A stretch of 64,000 nt of DNA. It comes from Nostoc sp. CMAA1605. Its GTDB lineage: Bacteria > Cyanobacteriota > Cyanobacteriia > Cyanobacteriales > Nostocaceae. Shown here piece by piece: positions 8,125 to 16,481 of the stretch. Below the pieces are notes generated by a model that saw nothing but the letters and a program-made list of their open reading frames with translations, had not been told where the DNA came from and did not search any database. How positions within the stretch are numbered: position 1 is the first letter of the stretch; each line of letters starts with the position of its first letter. Position numbers and translations under genes: made by a program. The stretch lies in assembly GCF_021596505.1 (NCBI RefSeq), contig NZ_PJIZ01000022.1, positions 24,510 to 88,509 of the forward strand, in the 5' to 3' direction.

Positions 8125-9480
8125 ATGCCTGAAGAACTAAGTTTTGAATCGCGTGGTAGCAACAGTCTGCCACCCCAAAACATCGAAGTGGAAGAAGCGA
8201 TTTTGGGGGGTATTTTACTAGATCCAGAAGCCATTAGTCGAGTTAGCGATCGCCTACTTCCCGAAGCCTTTTATATTAAGGCTCATAAAGATATCTATCA
8301 AGCCGCTATCAGGCTACACGCCCAAGGTAAACCCACAGACTTACTCTCAGTTACCAGTTGGCTAGCTGACAACGATTTGCTGACCCGCATAGGTGGGAGA
8401 AATAAATTAGCCACCTTGGTAGATCGTACAGTTTCCGCCGTCAATATTGATGCCTTAGCAGGGTTGGTCATGGAAAAATACCTGCGACGGCAATTAATTA
8501 AAGCTGGTAATGAAATTGTCCAGCTTGGTTACGAAACTGAAACTGAGTTACCCATTGTTTTAGACCAAGCAGAACAAAAAGTTTTCGGTGTTACTCAAGA
8601 ACGCCCCCAGTCGGGATTAATTCACATTGCCGAAACCCTCATTAATAATTTTCAAGAAATCGAGGAGCGAAATCAAGGCATTGCCCTACCAGGAATTCCC
8701 TGTGGCTTTTATGATTTAGATGCCATGACAAGCGGTTTCCAGCGTTCTGACTTGATTATCGTCGCTGGTAGACCATCAATGGGGAAAACCGCATTCTGCC
8801 TGAACCTAGCTAACAATATCGCTGCTTCTATGCGATTACCTGTGGCTGTGTTTAGCTTAGAAATGTCCAAGGAACAATTAGTCCAACGTCTATTAGCTAG
8901 CGAAGCACAAATTGAAAGCGGTTATTTGCGGAGTGGACGCTTAAGTCAAACCCAATGGGAACCGTTAAGCCGCGCCATCAGTATGCTATCGGAAATGCCC
9001 ATATTTATCGACGATACACCGAATATTACTGTTACCCAAATGCGGAGTCAAGCCAGACGACTACAAGCAGAACAGGGGGTAGAACTAGGTTTAGTCGTGA
9101 TAGATTACCTGCAATTGATGGAAGGTGGCGGTGATAACCGTGTGCAGGAGTTATCAAAAATTACCCGTTCTCTCAAAGGTTTAGCGCGGGAATTATCTGT
9201 ACCTGTAATTGCCTTATCTCAGCTAAGTCGAGGTGTAGAAGCGCGGACAAATAAGCGTCCTATGTTGTCAGATTTAAGAGAATCTGGTTCTATTGAACAA
9301 GACGCAGATTTAGTCATCATGCTATATCGAGATGACTACTATAACTCAGATAGCCCCGATCGCGGTATTGCAGAAGTCATAGTTGCCAAACACCGCAACG
9401 GCCCCACTGGAACTGTAAAACTATTATTTGACCCGCAATTCACCAAATTTAAAAACTTGGCTAGATCGGGTGGTTATTAA
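8125..9480 (+). CDS. dnaB: Replicative DNA helicase DnaB
   Basis: The 451-residue product starts at the ATG at 8125. The open frame extends upstream to 8038, but that part is translated repeat DNA. It has the N-terminal primase-interacting domain (PPQNIEVEEAILGGILLDPE), Walker A GRPSMGKTAF, Walker B LVVIDYLQLM, the ELSKITRSLKGLA motif and the C-terminal SGSIEQDADLVIMLYRDDYY. It unwinds DNA at the replication fork as a hexamer. No intein is present, unlike in some cyanobacterial dnaB genes. About 180 bases of repeat-rich sequence separate it from rplI. It converges with xisI, leaving only 15 bases between the stop codons. Confidence 0.97.
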   Translation: MPEELSFESRGSNSLPPQNIEVEEAILGGILLDPEAISRVSDRLLPEAFYIKAHKDIYQAAIRLHAQGKPTDLLSVTSWLADNDLLTRIGGRNKLATLVDRTVSAVNIDALAGLVMEKYLRRQLIKAGNEIVQLGYETETELPIVLDQAEQKVFGVTQERPQSGLIHIAETLINNFQEIEERNQGIALPGIPCGFYDLDAMTSGFQRSDLIIVAGRPSMGKTAFCLNLANNIAASMRLPVAVFSLEMSKEQLVQRLLASEAQIESGYLRSGRLSQTQWEPLSRAISMLSEMPIFIDDTPNITVTQMRSQARRLQAEQGVELGLVVIDYLQLMEGGGDNRVQELSKITRSLKGLARELSVPVIALSQLSRGVEARTNKRPMLSDLRESGSIEQDADLVIMLYRDDYYNSDSPDRGIAEVIVAKHRNGPTGTVKLLFDPQFTKFKNLARSGGY

Positions 9481-9495
9481 ACCTATAGTTACAAA

Positions 9496-9831
9496 CTAAC
9501 CTACAGCGTATTCTGTAAACTGCCGCATAAATGGGGACTGAAATCCTAAAACAATATCTTCTTTTGGCACTCCAGCATTCACTAAATCAGCAGCAATATC
9601 ATCTTCTGTACCATTCCATTGTAACCAAATTTTATCACCTTTAATATCAATGTGGATGATACAACTGTGTACCCAATCCGAACCTTCCCAACCTAAATAA
9701 ACAATTTGGTAATGATCACGATCTGTATCGAAAATTGTCTCTACTTCAATATTACCGTAAGCAGGCTTTTGATTACCATAATCTAAAAGCATCTTTTGTA
9801 TAATCTGACGATATTTAATTATCTTTTCCAT
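9496..9831 (-). CDS. xisI: XisI-like fdxN element excision controlling factor
   Basis: The 111-residue product shows the XisI family pattern: YRQIIQKMLLDYG near the start, then DRDHYQIVYLGWEG, IHIDIKGDKIWLQWNGTEDDIA, and the C-terminal LVNAGVPKEDIVLGFQSPFMR. XisI and XisH were defined as accessory factors for excision of the fdxN element during heterocyst differentiation. Most cyanobacterial paralogues are not near such elements, and their role is unclear. The gene starts 13 bases inside the 3' end of xisH, implying translational coupling in the ancestral pair. Its partner is now split by an insertion sequence, so expression may be lost or driven from the insertion sequence. Confidence 0.9.
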   Translation of the reverse strand: MEKIIKYRQIIQKMLLDYGNQKPAYGNIEVETIFDTDRDHYQIVYLGWEGSDWVHSCIIHIDIKGDKIWLQWNGTEDDIAADLVNAGVPKEDIVLGFQSPFMRQFTEYAVG

Positions 9832-9986
9832 TCGGCAATCACCTCATTTTCAACGTCATAAACAATAATTTTGACTCGATTTTCCTCTACCATTTCCTGG
9901 GGAAACTCAAGTTGAAAAAATGTTCTGTAAGTCGTCAAAGGTACTGCCAAATATAAAACTCGTTCTGGGTCTCGCCGTCTTAATGC

Positions 9987-11308
9987 CTCAGAGGGTGACA
10001 AGCTACCTATAAAGGTTGGTGCATAAGGGAGAGGGCATAAAAGCCACGCTGAAAATAGAGTCGTTTATGGGGTTTGAGGGCAATCAGACTCAAGACCCAA
10101 TCAGCCCATAATTCCATCCCATAACGCCATCGTTGTCCGTAGAGTCCAAAGCTAAAGTGACTCTGGCGTGGGGTCTGGTCTTTGTGTGATTGGATACGTC
10201 CAGCATAGATATCTATGCCTAATTTTTTCATTTGTTGCCCCTGCATTGTCGCCAAACTATAAGCTAAGGCAATCAACAAGACTAAGGCTAAAAAACGGGT
10301 GTCATTAACCTTGGTATCTTCCAAGTTATAGCCACTTGTTTTATAATCCTTGAACATTTGTTCAATACCCCAACGACAACGATAGACTGCCAATGCTTGT
10401 TGTAATGTTGGGAGGTTAGTTAAGATATACCAAGGTTCTTTTGCTCCCTGATTATTATATTTTCGTTTCCAATAGATAGCCAGATTAAATAGTCCAATTC
10501 CATCCCCTTTATTGCACCTCACTCCCTGATAGAATTTAGACATTCCCGGTTGGAATCCCAGATTTTTTAGAACTTGATACTCCTGATTCAATGCTGTTTG
10601 GAAATGCAGGTCTTTTTTCTGCCTCAGAGCGAAGAATACACCCCTTTCATCCAGCCATTGAGCCAGTTTAGGACTGTGAAATTCTCGGTCTCCTAATACT
10701 AAAACCGGATAGTTTTTCAATAAAGTCAGCACTGTTTTTAGGAGACGTTTTTGAGTGTGAAAATTACTGTTTCCTACCTGTTTTAAAACCTCCCAATACA
10801 AAGGAAGAGCATGAGTTCCCCAGACTAAGCTCACCATAAATACATTTCTTCCCTGCCATTGGGTTCTGTCAATTGCGATGAGCCAATATCCATATTTATG
10901 GTGTTTGAGTTTCTGGAGACGACGACGCTGGTCTCGATTTAAGTTTCGTCCCCTTTGTACTTGTCTTATCCAATATTTTATCAAGGGAAACCATAAAAGT
11001 TTGACATGGAGTTGCGGCAAGTTCAAAAAGCGTTGTATGTTGCGTTTGCGACTGCCATATTGAATCGGTTGGGGAAAAACACTCGCTAAAACGGAGAGTT
11101 TGACCTGACGATGAACTTGTAGCAATAACAACAAAAGCTGTAAAGTTAGATACTGGGTTTCATTCAGATGGGTACGCAGGGTTTTTTGGTAAGATTCAGG
11201 AAACATATTTTTTCCAGGGAGCCGCAAAAATGCTCCCTATTTTTTGTCTCCACTATCTTCTCAAAGTTTTGTCCCATCTAGCTTAGAGTTGCCTTGTCAC
11301 CCTCTCAG
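9987..11308 (-). mobile_element. IS4-family insertion sequence, 1,322 bp, complete
   Basis: The ends are CTCAGAGGGTGACAAG (9987-10002) and CTTGTCACCCTCTCAG (11293-11308). When inverted they match at 15 of 16 positions, with the terminal CT(G/C)AGAG characteristic of IS4/IS10-like ends. Both sides are flanked by the 9-bp direct repeat TCTTAATGC (9978-9986 and 11309-11317), the expected target-site duplication. One transposase gene occupies nearly the whole element. It sits inside xisH. The element appears intact and potentially active. Confidence 0.93.
10007..11227 (-). CDS. IS4-family DDE transposase
   Basis: The 406-residue product has the DDE catalytic residues in the expected contexts: Asp in LIAIDRTQW, Asp in VLVLGDREFHS, and Glu in the C-terminal YRCRWGIEQMFKDYK, which is the Y-(2)-R-(3)-E-(6)-K signature of IS4 transposases. 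The basic N-terminal third (for example NRDQRRRLQKLKHHKYG) is likely to bind the terminal repeats. The first ATG (11227) or the internal ATG seven codons later could be the start. No frameshift or stop is seen, so an active enzyme is plausible. Confidence 0.93.
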   Translation of the reverse strand: MRLPGKNMFPESYQKTLRTHLNETQYLTLQLLLLLLQVHRQVKLSVLASVFPQPIQYGSRKRNIQRFLNLPQLHVKLLWFPLIKYWIRQVQRGRNLNRDQRRRLQKLKHHKYGYWLIAIDRTQWQGRNVFMVSLVWGTHALPLYWEVLKQVGNSNFHTQKRLLKTVLTLLKNYPVLVLGDREFHSPKLAQWLDERGVFFALRQKKDLHFQTALNQEYQVLKNLGFQPGMSKFYQGVRCNKGDGIGLFNLAIYWKRKYNNQGAKEPWYILTNLPTLQQALAVYRCRWGIEQMFKDYKTSGYNLEDTKVNDTRFLALVLLIALAYSLATMQGQQMKKLGIDIYAGRIQSHKDQTPRQSHFSFGLYGQRWRYGMELWADWVLSLIALKPHKRLYFQRGFYALSLMHQPL

Positions 11309-11628
11309 TCTTAATGCAGCTCTATAATTAATAAATTGACCCAAAGCAGTGTGAAATTCTGAGATAGCAGATGACCTCTCTAGAAAACTTTTGACTTCTA
11401 CAGCAATTTTTTCATCCTTCCTTTCTGCTGCAATCAGCTTTTCTGCTGCCAAATCAATGGACATTTTTACACCCCCCACATTAAACAAAAGCGGGTCATG
11501 GGTGATTTGCCAACCGTCCTTATGTAAAGCTATTTTCACAACCTCATGAAAGATATCTTTAGCAGACATAGATACCTAATATAATACTGCCCATATCTTA
11601 AAGATATCTTGTAGTTGCATTTTTAACC

Positions 11629-13365
11629 CTAACGAATATTGACTTCTTGTAGTTCATGTTCTGGCTGCACATTCTGCACCCTAATCACTGGCTGATGATT
11701 ACGAGCTACAGAAGCGGCGTTGTAAGCTAAATTTTGACTTTGAGGATTTAGCTTTTGATTGTACTCATTCAGCTTTAGTTGAGCTTGAGCATATACAGGG
11801 GTATCTTTAGGAATCTTATGGAGAAACTTCACTGCACGGTCAAAGTTACCAGCTAATGCTTGTTTACGCGCTTGATGTAAAAAATAGGCGGCTCTAATTT
11901 GACGTTTTTGATTGTATTCGACCAATTTCTTTTGTACTAAAGAACCTGCCGAACTTTCTTTGGGAATTTGACGCAGATATTCTAATGCTGACGAAAAATC
12001 CCTAACTTCAGCTTTGGCATATGCTTGAGATAATAAATTTTTTGTTTGAGCTTCGATATTTCCTTGAGCCTGCTTTGTTAATTCATGAACTTTAGTTTGC
12101 CAGTATAAAATATCAGGCACTTGATTAGCAGCTGAGAAGACATCTGACCAGTTCCCTTCAGCTAACGCTTGTTCAGCTAAAGAATATATTTGCGCTGCTA
12201 CTTGCCATTGCTGTTGCCAACTTTCGATAGTGGCTTGGGCATCTGGATACACATTACTATAAGACGGAATCGATCTAGCTAGAGCGATCGCCTGCTTTAA
12301 ATCTCCACCTTGATATTCTTTAGTTGCTTTGTATAAAATATCTGTCTCAGATGGAATTGGTGAAGTATTGACTAAAGAATAAGCTCCCACACCCATCAAA
12401 ATAGAATTGACCGCCAATCCTACTTTAATTCCTGTCAGTAACGGTGATGCCGATTCTGAAGTTGGTTCTGCTACGTAATTTTGAATTTCCTCGGTTGTGG
12501 TAACTTTTGTGATTGCAGTTTCCCACACCATCTGTCTGAGGACACGCAACACATCCGCCGCCGACTGAAAACGTTGCTGATAATTATAGCGAATCATCTG
12601 ACTTAAGATAGCCGCTAGATAATCACCAACCGGTGTATCCGCAGAACGCCAAATAATTTCATTCGTTAGAGGATCTATTTTTAATTGCAGTGGTTCTAAT
12701 CCAGTCAAAGCCTGAATCGCAATCATCCCCAAAGCATAAATATCACTATTGGGCTGAGTTTGTCCCACAAATTGCTCTGCTGGAATATAACCCAAAGAAG
12801 TCGTTGGAGCTTGATAAATTGATAAATCGGCATCCATTCCCAAGTTGATTGATTGGATAGAACCAAAATCAATCAGGACTAACTTCCCATTAGCAGCACG
12901 CCTAATGATATTTTCTGGTTTAATATCGCAGTGAATGACACCTTGGGAGTGAACAAACTCTAAAATTTCCAAAGCATCCTCTAAAAATGTCACAACCTCT
13001 TCCTCAGTCCACAAACAACCCCATTGTTGACTGATGGGGAGTTCCGCCGATAAGGAGTGACCTGCGATATATTCTTGTACTAGATAGAAACGCTCATTTT
13101 CTTCAAAACAAGCGATAAATTCGGGAATTTGATCGTGATTTCCTAGTTGCTTGAGAGTAGAGGTTTCCGTGAGAAAACGTAATCTAATAGTGTCTAAGTA
13201 GCTAGGGTGTAGATGGTTAACTTTGAGTTGTTTAACTACACATTTAGGTGTATGTGGGTACTGAATATCCACCGCTAGGTATGTTTGTCCGAATACGCCT
13301 GCACCCAGGCTTTGGATAATTTGGTAGCGTGCTTGCAGTACTTTACCGATCATGTGGTGGTTCAT
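11629..13365 (-). CDS. Serine/threonine protein kinase with membrane segment and helical repeats
   Basis: A 578-residue protein. The Hanks-type kinase domain covers about residues 14-280, with the glycine loop GAGVFGQTY, Lys in VVKQLK, the catalytic loop HCDIKPENII (HCD in place of HRD), IDFGS in place of DFG-x, and the APE-like IPAEQ. One hydrophobic segment near residues 318-336 (VGLAVNSILMGVGAYSLV) follows. The C-terminal part, predicted to be extracytoplasmic, has repeated A-x(2)-L-A helices (YKATKEYQGGDLKQAIALAR, QALAEGNWSDVFSAANQVP, AYAKAEVRDFSSALEYLRQIP) resembling TPR units. Such kinases are numerous in Nostoc species and sense unknown signals. The start could also be the ATG four codons in. 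Confidence 0.92.
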   Translation of the reverse strand: MNHHMIGKVLQARYQIIQSLGAGVFGQTYLAVDIQYPHTPKCVVKQLKVNHLHPSYLDTIRLRFLTETSTLKQLGNHDQIPEFIACFEENERFYLVQEYIAGHSLSAELPISQQWGCLWTEEEVVTFLEDALEILEFVHSQGVIHCDIKPENIIRRAANGKLVLIDFGSIQSINLGMDADLSIYQAPTTSLGYIPAEQFVGQTQPNSDIYALGMIAIQALTGLEPLQLKIDPLTNEIIWRSADTPVGDYLAAILSQMIRYNYQQRFQSAADVLRVLRQMVWETAITKVTTTEEIQNYVAEPTSESASPLLTGIKVGLAVNSILMGVGAYSLVNTSPIPSETDILYKATKEYQGGDLKQAIALARSIPSYSNVYPDAQATIESWQQQWQVAAQIYSLAEQALAEGNWSDVFSAANQVPDILYWQTKVHELTKQAQGNIEAQTKNLLSQAYAKAEVRDFSSALEYLRQIPKESSAGSLVQKKLVEYNQKRQIRAAYFLHQARKQALAGNFDRAVKFLHKIPKDTPVYAQAQLKLNEYNQKLNPQSQNLAYNAASVARNHQPVIRVQNVQPEHELQEVNIR

Positions 13366-13557
13366 GAGCTGGTTACTGAGTTAGTCCTTATATAAGTTTT
13401 CCTCCCTTCCCTACTGTTTCCGGAATGACTTAAAGATAAATCAGTAAGGCATGGATTTAATTATTCGCAGCAGGTTTGTTAAGTATTTTTACTTGAGAAA
13501 TAAGCTACGTTAATACTAAATTTGTATGATTGTACAACTTTAGCTGTTCACGAGAAT

Positions 13558-13752
13558 ATTGGGGACTGGGGATTGGGGATTGGGGATTGGGGATTGGGGA
13601 TTGGGGACTGGGGATTGGGAATTGGAAGGTAGAATTCATTTCTCAACTCATTACTCATTACTCATTACTCATTACTCATTACTCATTACTCATTACTCAT
13701 TACTCATTACTCATTACTCATTACTCATTACTCATTACTCATTACTCATTAA
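13558..13752. repeat. Two adjacent heptanucleotide arrays (GGGGATT and TCATTAC types)
   Basis: About nine copies of TGGGGAT/TGGGGAC are followed by about fifteen copies of ACTCATT. The second array runs right up to the stop codon of the GTPase gene. The 170 bases before it contain the upstream region of the kinase gene. Open frames across the array are low-complexity artefacts. Confidence 0.9.
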
Positions 13753-15311
13753 CCCTGTACTTCTGTATCTTCCTCAACAACTTCCGCTTTTTGGGTGAGT
13801 GGTTTGACGACTTTAGCGATCGCCTCCTGCACGAATGCTTTAATAAATTCATCCCGACGATTGATTTGGAACTGTCGCTGTACTACTTCCGTCATTCCGC
13901 CATCACCCCAGTCTTGATCATGGCGGAAATATTCAATAAAACTTTTCCCAGCAATACGGGTTAAATATGCGGCTGTCACGCCTTGAATAGCTCTGCCAAT
14001 TACAAATGTTGCTACATTTAATTGCAAAGCTGTCGTGAGTAATTGAATTGCCCCTTTGACTATACCTAAACTGGCAATTGTCTTGGCTAAAGATAGGGCT
14101 AACTCTCGCCCCCGTTCCATGTTTAATTCACAACCATAGACTCTACCAATCTCAACGACCATTTGGGCATTGACGGCGGCTGTTGCTAGTAAATCTACTA
14201 CGGGTAGAGGTGTCACTGATACTACACCGGCCCCAATCCACTGAAACCTCTCGACGATTTTATCAGCTTGGCGGCGGCGTTGAGCATCGATGAGTTTGCG
14301 CGCCTCTTCCCCTAAGCGCAGAGATTGCAAGAGAATATTATCTGCAACTAAATCCTCACCCTCAGCCCGTAAAATAGCCGCCATGCGCCGCAGTAAGGGG
14401 ACAATATCTGGTTCTGGTTGGAAGATTTCCCCAGTTTCTAGTTGAGCAGATTGGGGATTCGCCGCGATCGCCACTACATCGTTTGTAGCAATAAATCCCC
14501 GCACCCGTTGGCGTAACCGTGCTAGGATGACTTCCTTATCTTCGTCTGTATATAAGTCTGTCTTATTGAGAACCAAAAGCGATCGCTTACCAATTTCCGC
14601 TAAACCTCGAAGTGGTTCATACTCTGACCGTCGTAAATCATTATCCACCACAAATAATAGTAAATCTGCCTCCGTTGCCAACGCCCTAGCTAATTGTTCC
14701 CGTTCTGTTCCTGCTACCCCAGCCTCTAAAATCCCTGGTGTATCAGTAATTAAAATTTTCCTCTCCATTCCCTTTAGCCGTAAACAGTAGGTTTCCCCGG
14801 CTGTAGTCGTCCCCATTGGCGCGTCTACTCTCCCTACCATGCGCCCCATAATCGCATTCACCAAGGAAGTTTTGCCAGCACTCCCAGTGCCAAACACCAC
14901 AACTTGAATCTCACCCCTGGCTAAATTAGCTTCAATCTCCTTGGTACGGCTGAGTAAAGCTTGGCGTGTGACTTCATCTTGAATTTGCGCCACTTGTTGT
15001 CTGACAGCTTGCAAAGTAGAAGAAGCTGCATCTGATTTAGCCGCCGGAATTTGTGCTGGTGTCACCCGTTGACGACGGCGACGGGAACGTTGTTCACCAG
15101 CCTGTAACACCAGTACATAATAAACAAACGCTGCAACCAAACCACCAACTAAGACAATCAGCAGCAACAGCAGCAAATTGCCCAAAAATGGCGAATAGGA
15201 TAATTGCCAATACAAACGAGACAGGGAATCAATCAGCCACAAGGCGAGTCCCAAAATGACAATTAAACCAACAATTAACGTGACTAGGCGCGACAGAGGT
15301 ATGTGTGGCAT
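13749..15311 (-). CDS. Membrane-associated GTPase with DUF697-like C-terminus
   Basis: A 520-residue protein with two N-terminal membrane segments (VTLIVGLIVILGLALWLID and LLLLLLIVLVGGLVAAFVYY). The G domain follows with G1 FGTGSAGKTSLVNAI, a G2 threonine region GTTTAGET, G3 ITDTPGI and G4 LNKTDLY. The C-terminal third has alternating small hydrophobic helices (GAGVVSVTPLPVVDLLATAA and LSLAKTIASLGIVKGAIQLL) typical of DUF697 domains linked to Era/dynamin-like GTPases. Such proteins are conserved in cyanobacteria and probably act at the inner membrane. The precise role is unknown. The gene is monocistronic between repeat arrays. Confidence 0.88.
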   Translation of the reverse strand: MPHIPLSRLVTLIVGLIVILGLALWLIDSLSRLYWQLSYSPFLGNLLLLLLIVLVGGLVAAFVYYVLVLQAGEQRSRRRRQRVTPAQIPAAKSDAASSTLQAVRQQVAQIQDEVTRQALLSRTKEIEANLARGEIQVVVFGTGSAGKTSLVNAIMGRMVGRVDAPMGTTTAGETYCLRLKGMERKILITDTPGILEAGVAGTEREQLARALATEADLLLFVVDNDLRRSEYEPLRGLAEIGKRSLLVLNKTDLYTDEDKEVILARLRQRVRGFIATNDVVAIAANPQSAQLETGEIFQPEPDIVPLLRRMAAILRAEGEDLVADNILLQSLRLGEEARKLIDAQRRRQADKIVERFQWIGAGVVSVTPLPVVDLLATAAVNAQMVVEIGRVYGCELNMERGRELALSLAKTIASLGIVKGAIQLLTTALQLNVATFVIGRAIQGVTAAYLTRIAGKSFIEYFRHDQDWGDGGMTEVVQRQFQINRRDEFIKAFVQEAIAKVVKPLTQKAEVVEEDTEVQG

Positions 15312-15354
15312 TGGTCAAATACTAATTATCCCAATGCTTCTAATCTTAACGTTG

Positions 15355-15465
15355 TGAGGGTGTAAGGGTGTAAGGGTGTAGGGGTGTAGGGGTGTAAGGG
15401 TGTAAGGGAAAGTTCGTAGTAAGGACTTCAGTCCTTAGATGAGGACTAAAGTCCTCACTACAAAC
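15355..15465. repeat. GGTGTAA heptamer array plus hairpin repeat copy
   Basis: Seven copies of GGTGTAA/GGTGTAG (15355-15408) abut a core copy of the mobile hairpin (15411-15465; GTAGTAAGGACTTCAGTCCT paired with GAGGACTAAAGTCCTCACTAC). The array lies between the 5' end of the GTPase gene and the DUF937 gene, so both divergent promoters must lie near or within it. Confidence 0.8.
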
Positions 15466-15668
15466 TGTTTTCTTAACTGAACTGTATTGGAATATTAGCG
15501 ATCGCTCTTTCTATTTCTCATCCTTAAGTCTATAGTTTTACATCTACAATTCCTGCACAATAGGGACTGGGCATTGGGCATCGGCTCAGAAATTCTACCT
15601 TGCTTCCCCTGCTCCCTGCCCCTTGTCCTCTGCCCCGGCTTACTAAGACAAAAGGAGAAATCAACACT

Positions 15669-16193
15669 ATGGGACTTTTTGATCAAATTCTCAGTGCTGT
15701 CAACAACCCAAATCTACAAGGTAATATGGGTCAAATAGAAGGTATTATCAACACTGTACAGGATTTGAGTACAACAACTGGTACAGATCCAGGCACCATA
15801 CAATCTGTAATCGGGGTTGTAGGTAACTATGTCCGCGCCGCTTTACAACAAAAGCAAGCCAGCCAAGGCAATGAATCAGCACAGGCTTTAGTAAATCAGT
15901 ATGCTGGTAATTCTTTTGATCCACAAGCCGTTAACGCGCTATTTTCTCCCGACAAACAACAACAAGTTGCAGGTATAGCAGCCCAGCATACTGGTTTAGA
16001 TGCAAACACAATTCAACAATTACTCCCGATTGTTGTACCTTTAGTGTTGAATTTCCTGCAATCTGGATCTAATGTCCAAAATGCTCAAACTGCTGGAAAT
16101 CCAGTTTTAAATAATTTCCTAGATGCAGACGGTGACGGCGATGTTGATATCGCTGACGCTATCCAATTAGCTAGCCGGTATGTTCGCAGATAA
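15669..16193 (+). CDS. DUF937 family protein with C-terminal EF-hand-like calcium loop
   Basis: The product is 174 residues from the ATG at 15669, which is preceded by AAGGAGAAATCAACACT, a good ribosome binding site that decides against the longer upstream frame. The body is a DUF937 domain (MGLFDQILSAVNNPNLQGN, then repeated helical segments such as IAAQHTGLDANTIQQLLP). The C-terminus carries DADGDGDVDIADAI, a classical D-x-D-x-D-G-x-x-x-x-D calcium-binding loop. DUF937 proteins are small, probably oligomeric, and have no assigned function. Fusion with a single EF-hand-like loop suggests calcium-dependent behaviour. Confidence 0.85.
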   Translation: MGLFDQILSAVNNPNLQGNMGQIEGIINTVQDLSTTTGTDPGTIQSVIGVVGNYVRAALQQKQASQGNESAQALVNQYAGNSFDPQAVNALFSPDKQQQVAGIAAQHTGLDANTIQQLLPIVVPLVLNFLQSGSNVQNAQTAGNPVLNNFLDADGDGDVDIADAIQLASRYVRR

Positions 16194-16214
16194 CCACATT
16201 TTTAATTGGTGTCA

Positions 16215-16460
16215 GTAGGGGCGGGTTCTGTGAGATATTCACACTTTCAGTAGAACGAGTGGAAAAACCAAACTATATTAAGCAATCTAAAAATACGAGG
16301 ATTCAGTTTGTAGTAAGGACTTTAGTCCTTTTCTGTTAGCGGAGCGTCTGTCTACGACACGCTACGCTAACGAAGAGAGAACTAAAGTTCTCACTACAAA
16401 CCTTTAATTATTTACCTTGTTCTACTTAAAACAGATATTTTTGTGAGATCCGCCCTTACA
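16215..16460. repeat. Nested repeat: MITE-like element inside an outer inverted repeat
   Basis: The outer arms are GTAGGGGCGGGTTCT (16215-16229) and GAGATCCGCCCTTAC (16446-16460), which pair imperfectly. Inside is a longer copy of the MITE-like element (about 16249-16427) with AGTAGAACGA and TTGTTCTACTTA ends and the same hairpin arms as at 3865. Its centre holds a further palindrome, GTTAGCGGAGCGT / ACGCTACGCTAAC (about 16335-16373). The element fills the gap between the convergent DUF937 and LacI-type genes. Confidence 0.7.
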
Positions 16461-16481
16461 ATAGCCAATACTCAACAAACC

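Larger units (their letters stand above)
9819..11569 (-). pseudogene. xisH: XisH-like protein, disrupted by an IS4-family element
   Basis: The N-terminal piece (11309-11569) reads MSAKDIFHEVVKIALHKDGW and continues to INYRAAL. The C-terminal piece (9819-9977 plus the duplicated target) reads ALRRRDPERVLYLAVP and ends VENEVIAEWKR. Removing the insertion and one copy of the 9-bp target duplication gives 420 bases, a continuous 139-residue XisH of normal family length. The XisH family has a PD-(D/E)XK nuclease-like core; the E-V-K-S-F segment and DLAAEKLIAAER are visible in the first piece. The disruption separates the nuclease-like core from the last third, so function is presumably lost. The absence of other mutations suggests the insertion is recent. 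Confidence 0.92.

Noticed and set aside
13530..13964. Open frames of 144 and 79 residues containing repeated GDWGLGI and HYSLLIT
   Set aside because: They are translations of GGGGATT and ACTCATT heptamer arrays and overlap the end of the GTPase gene; there is no start signal or protein-like composition.
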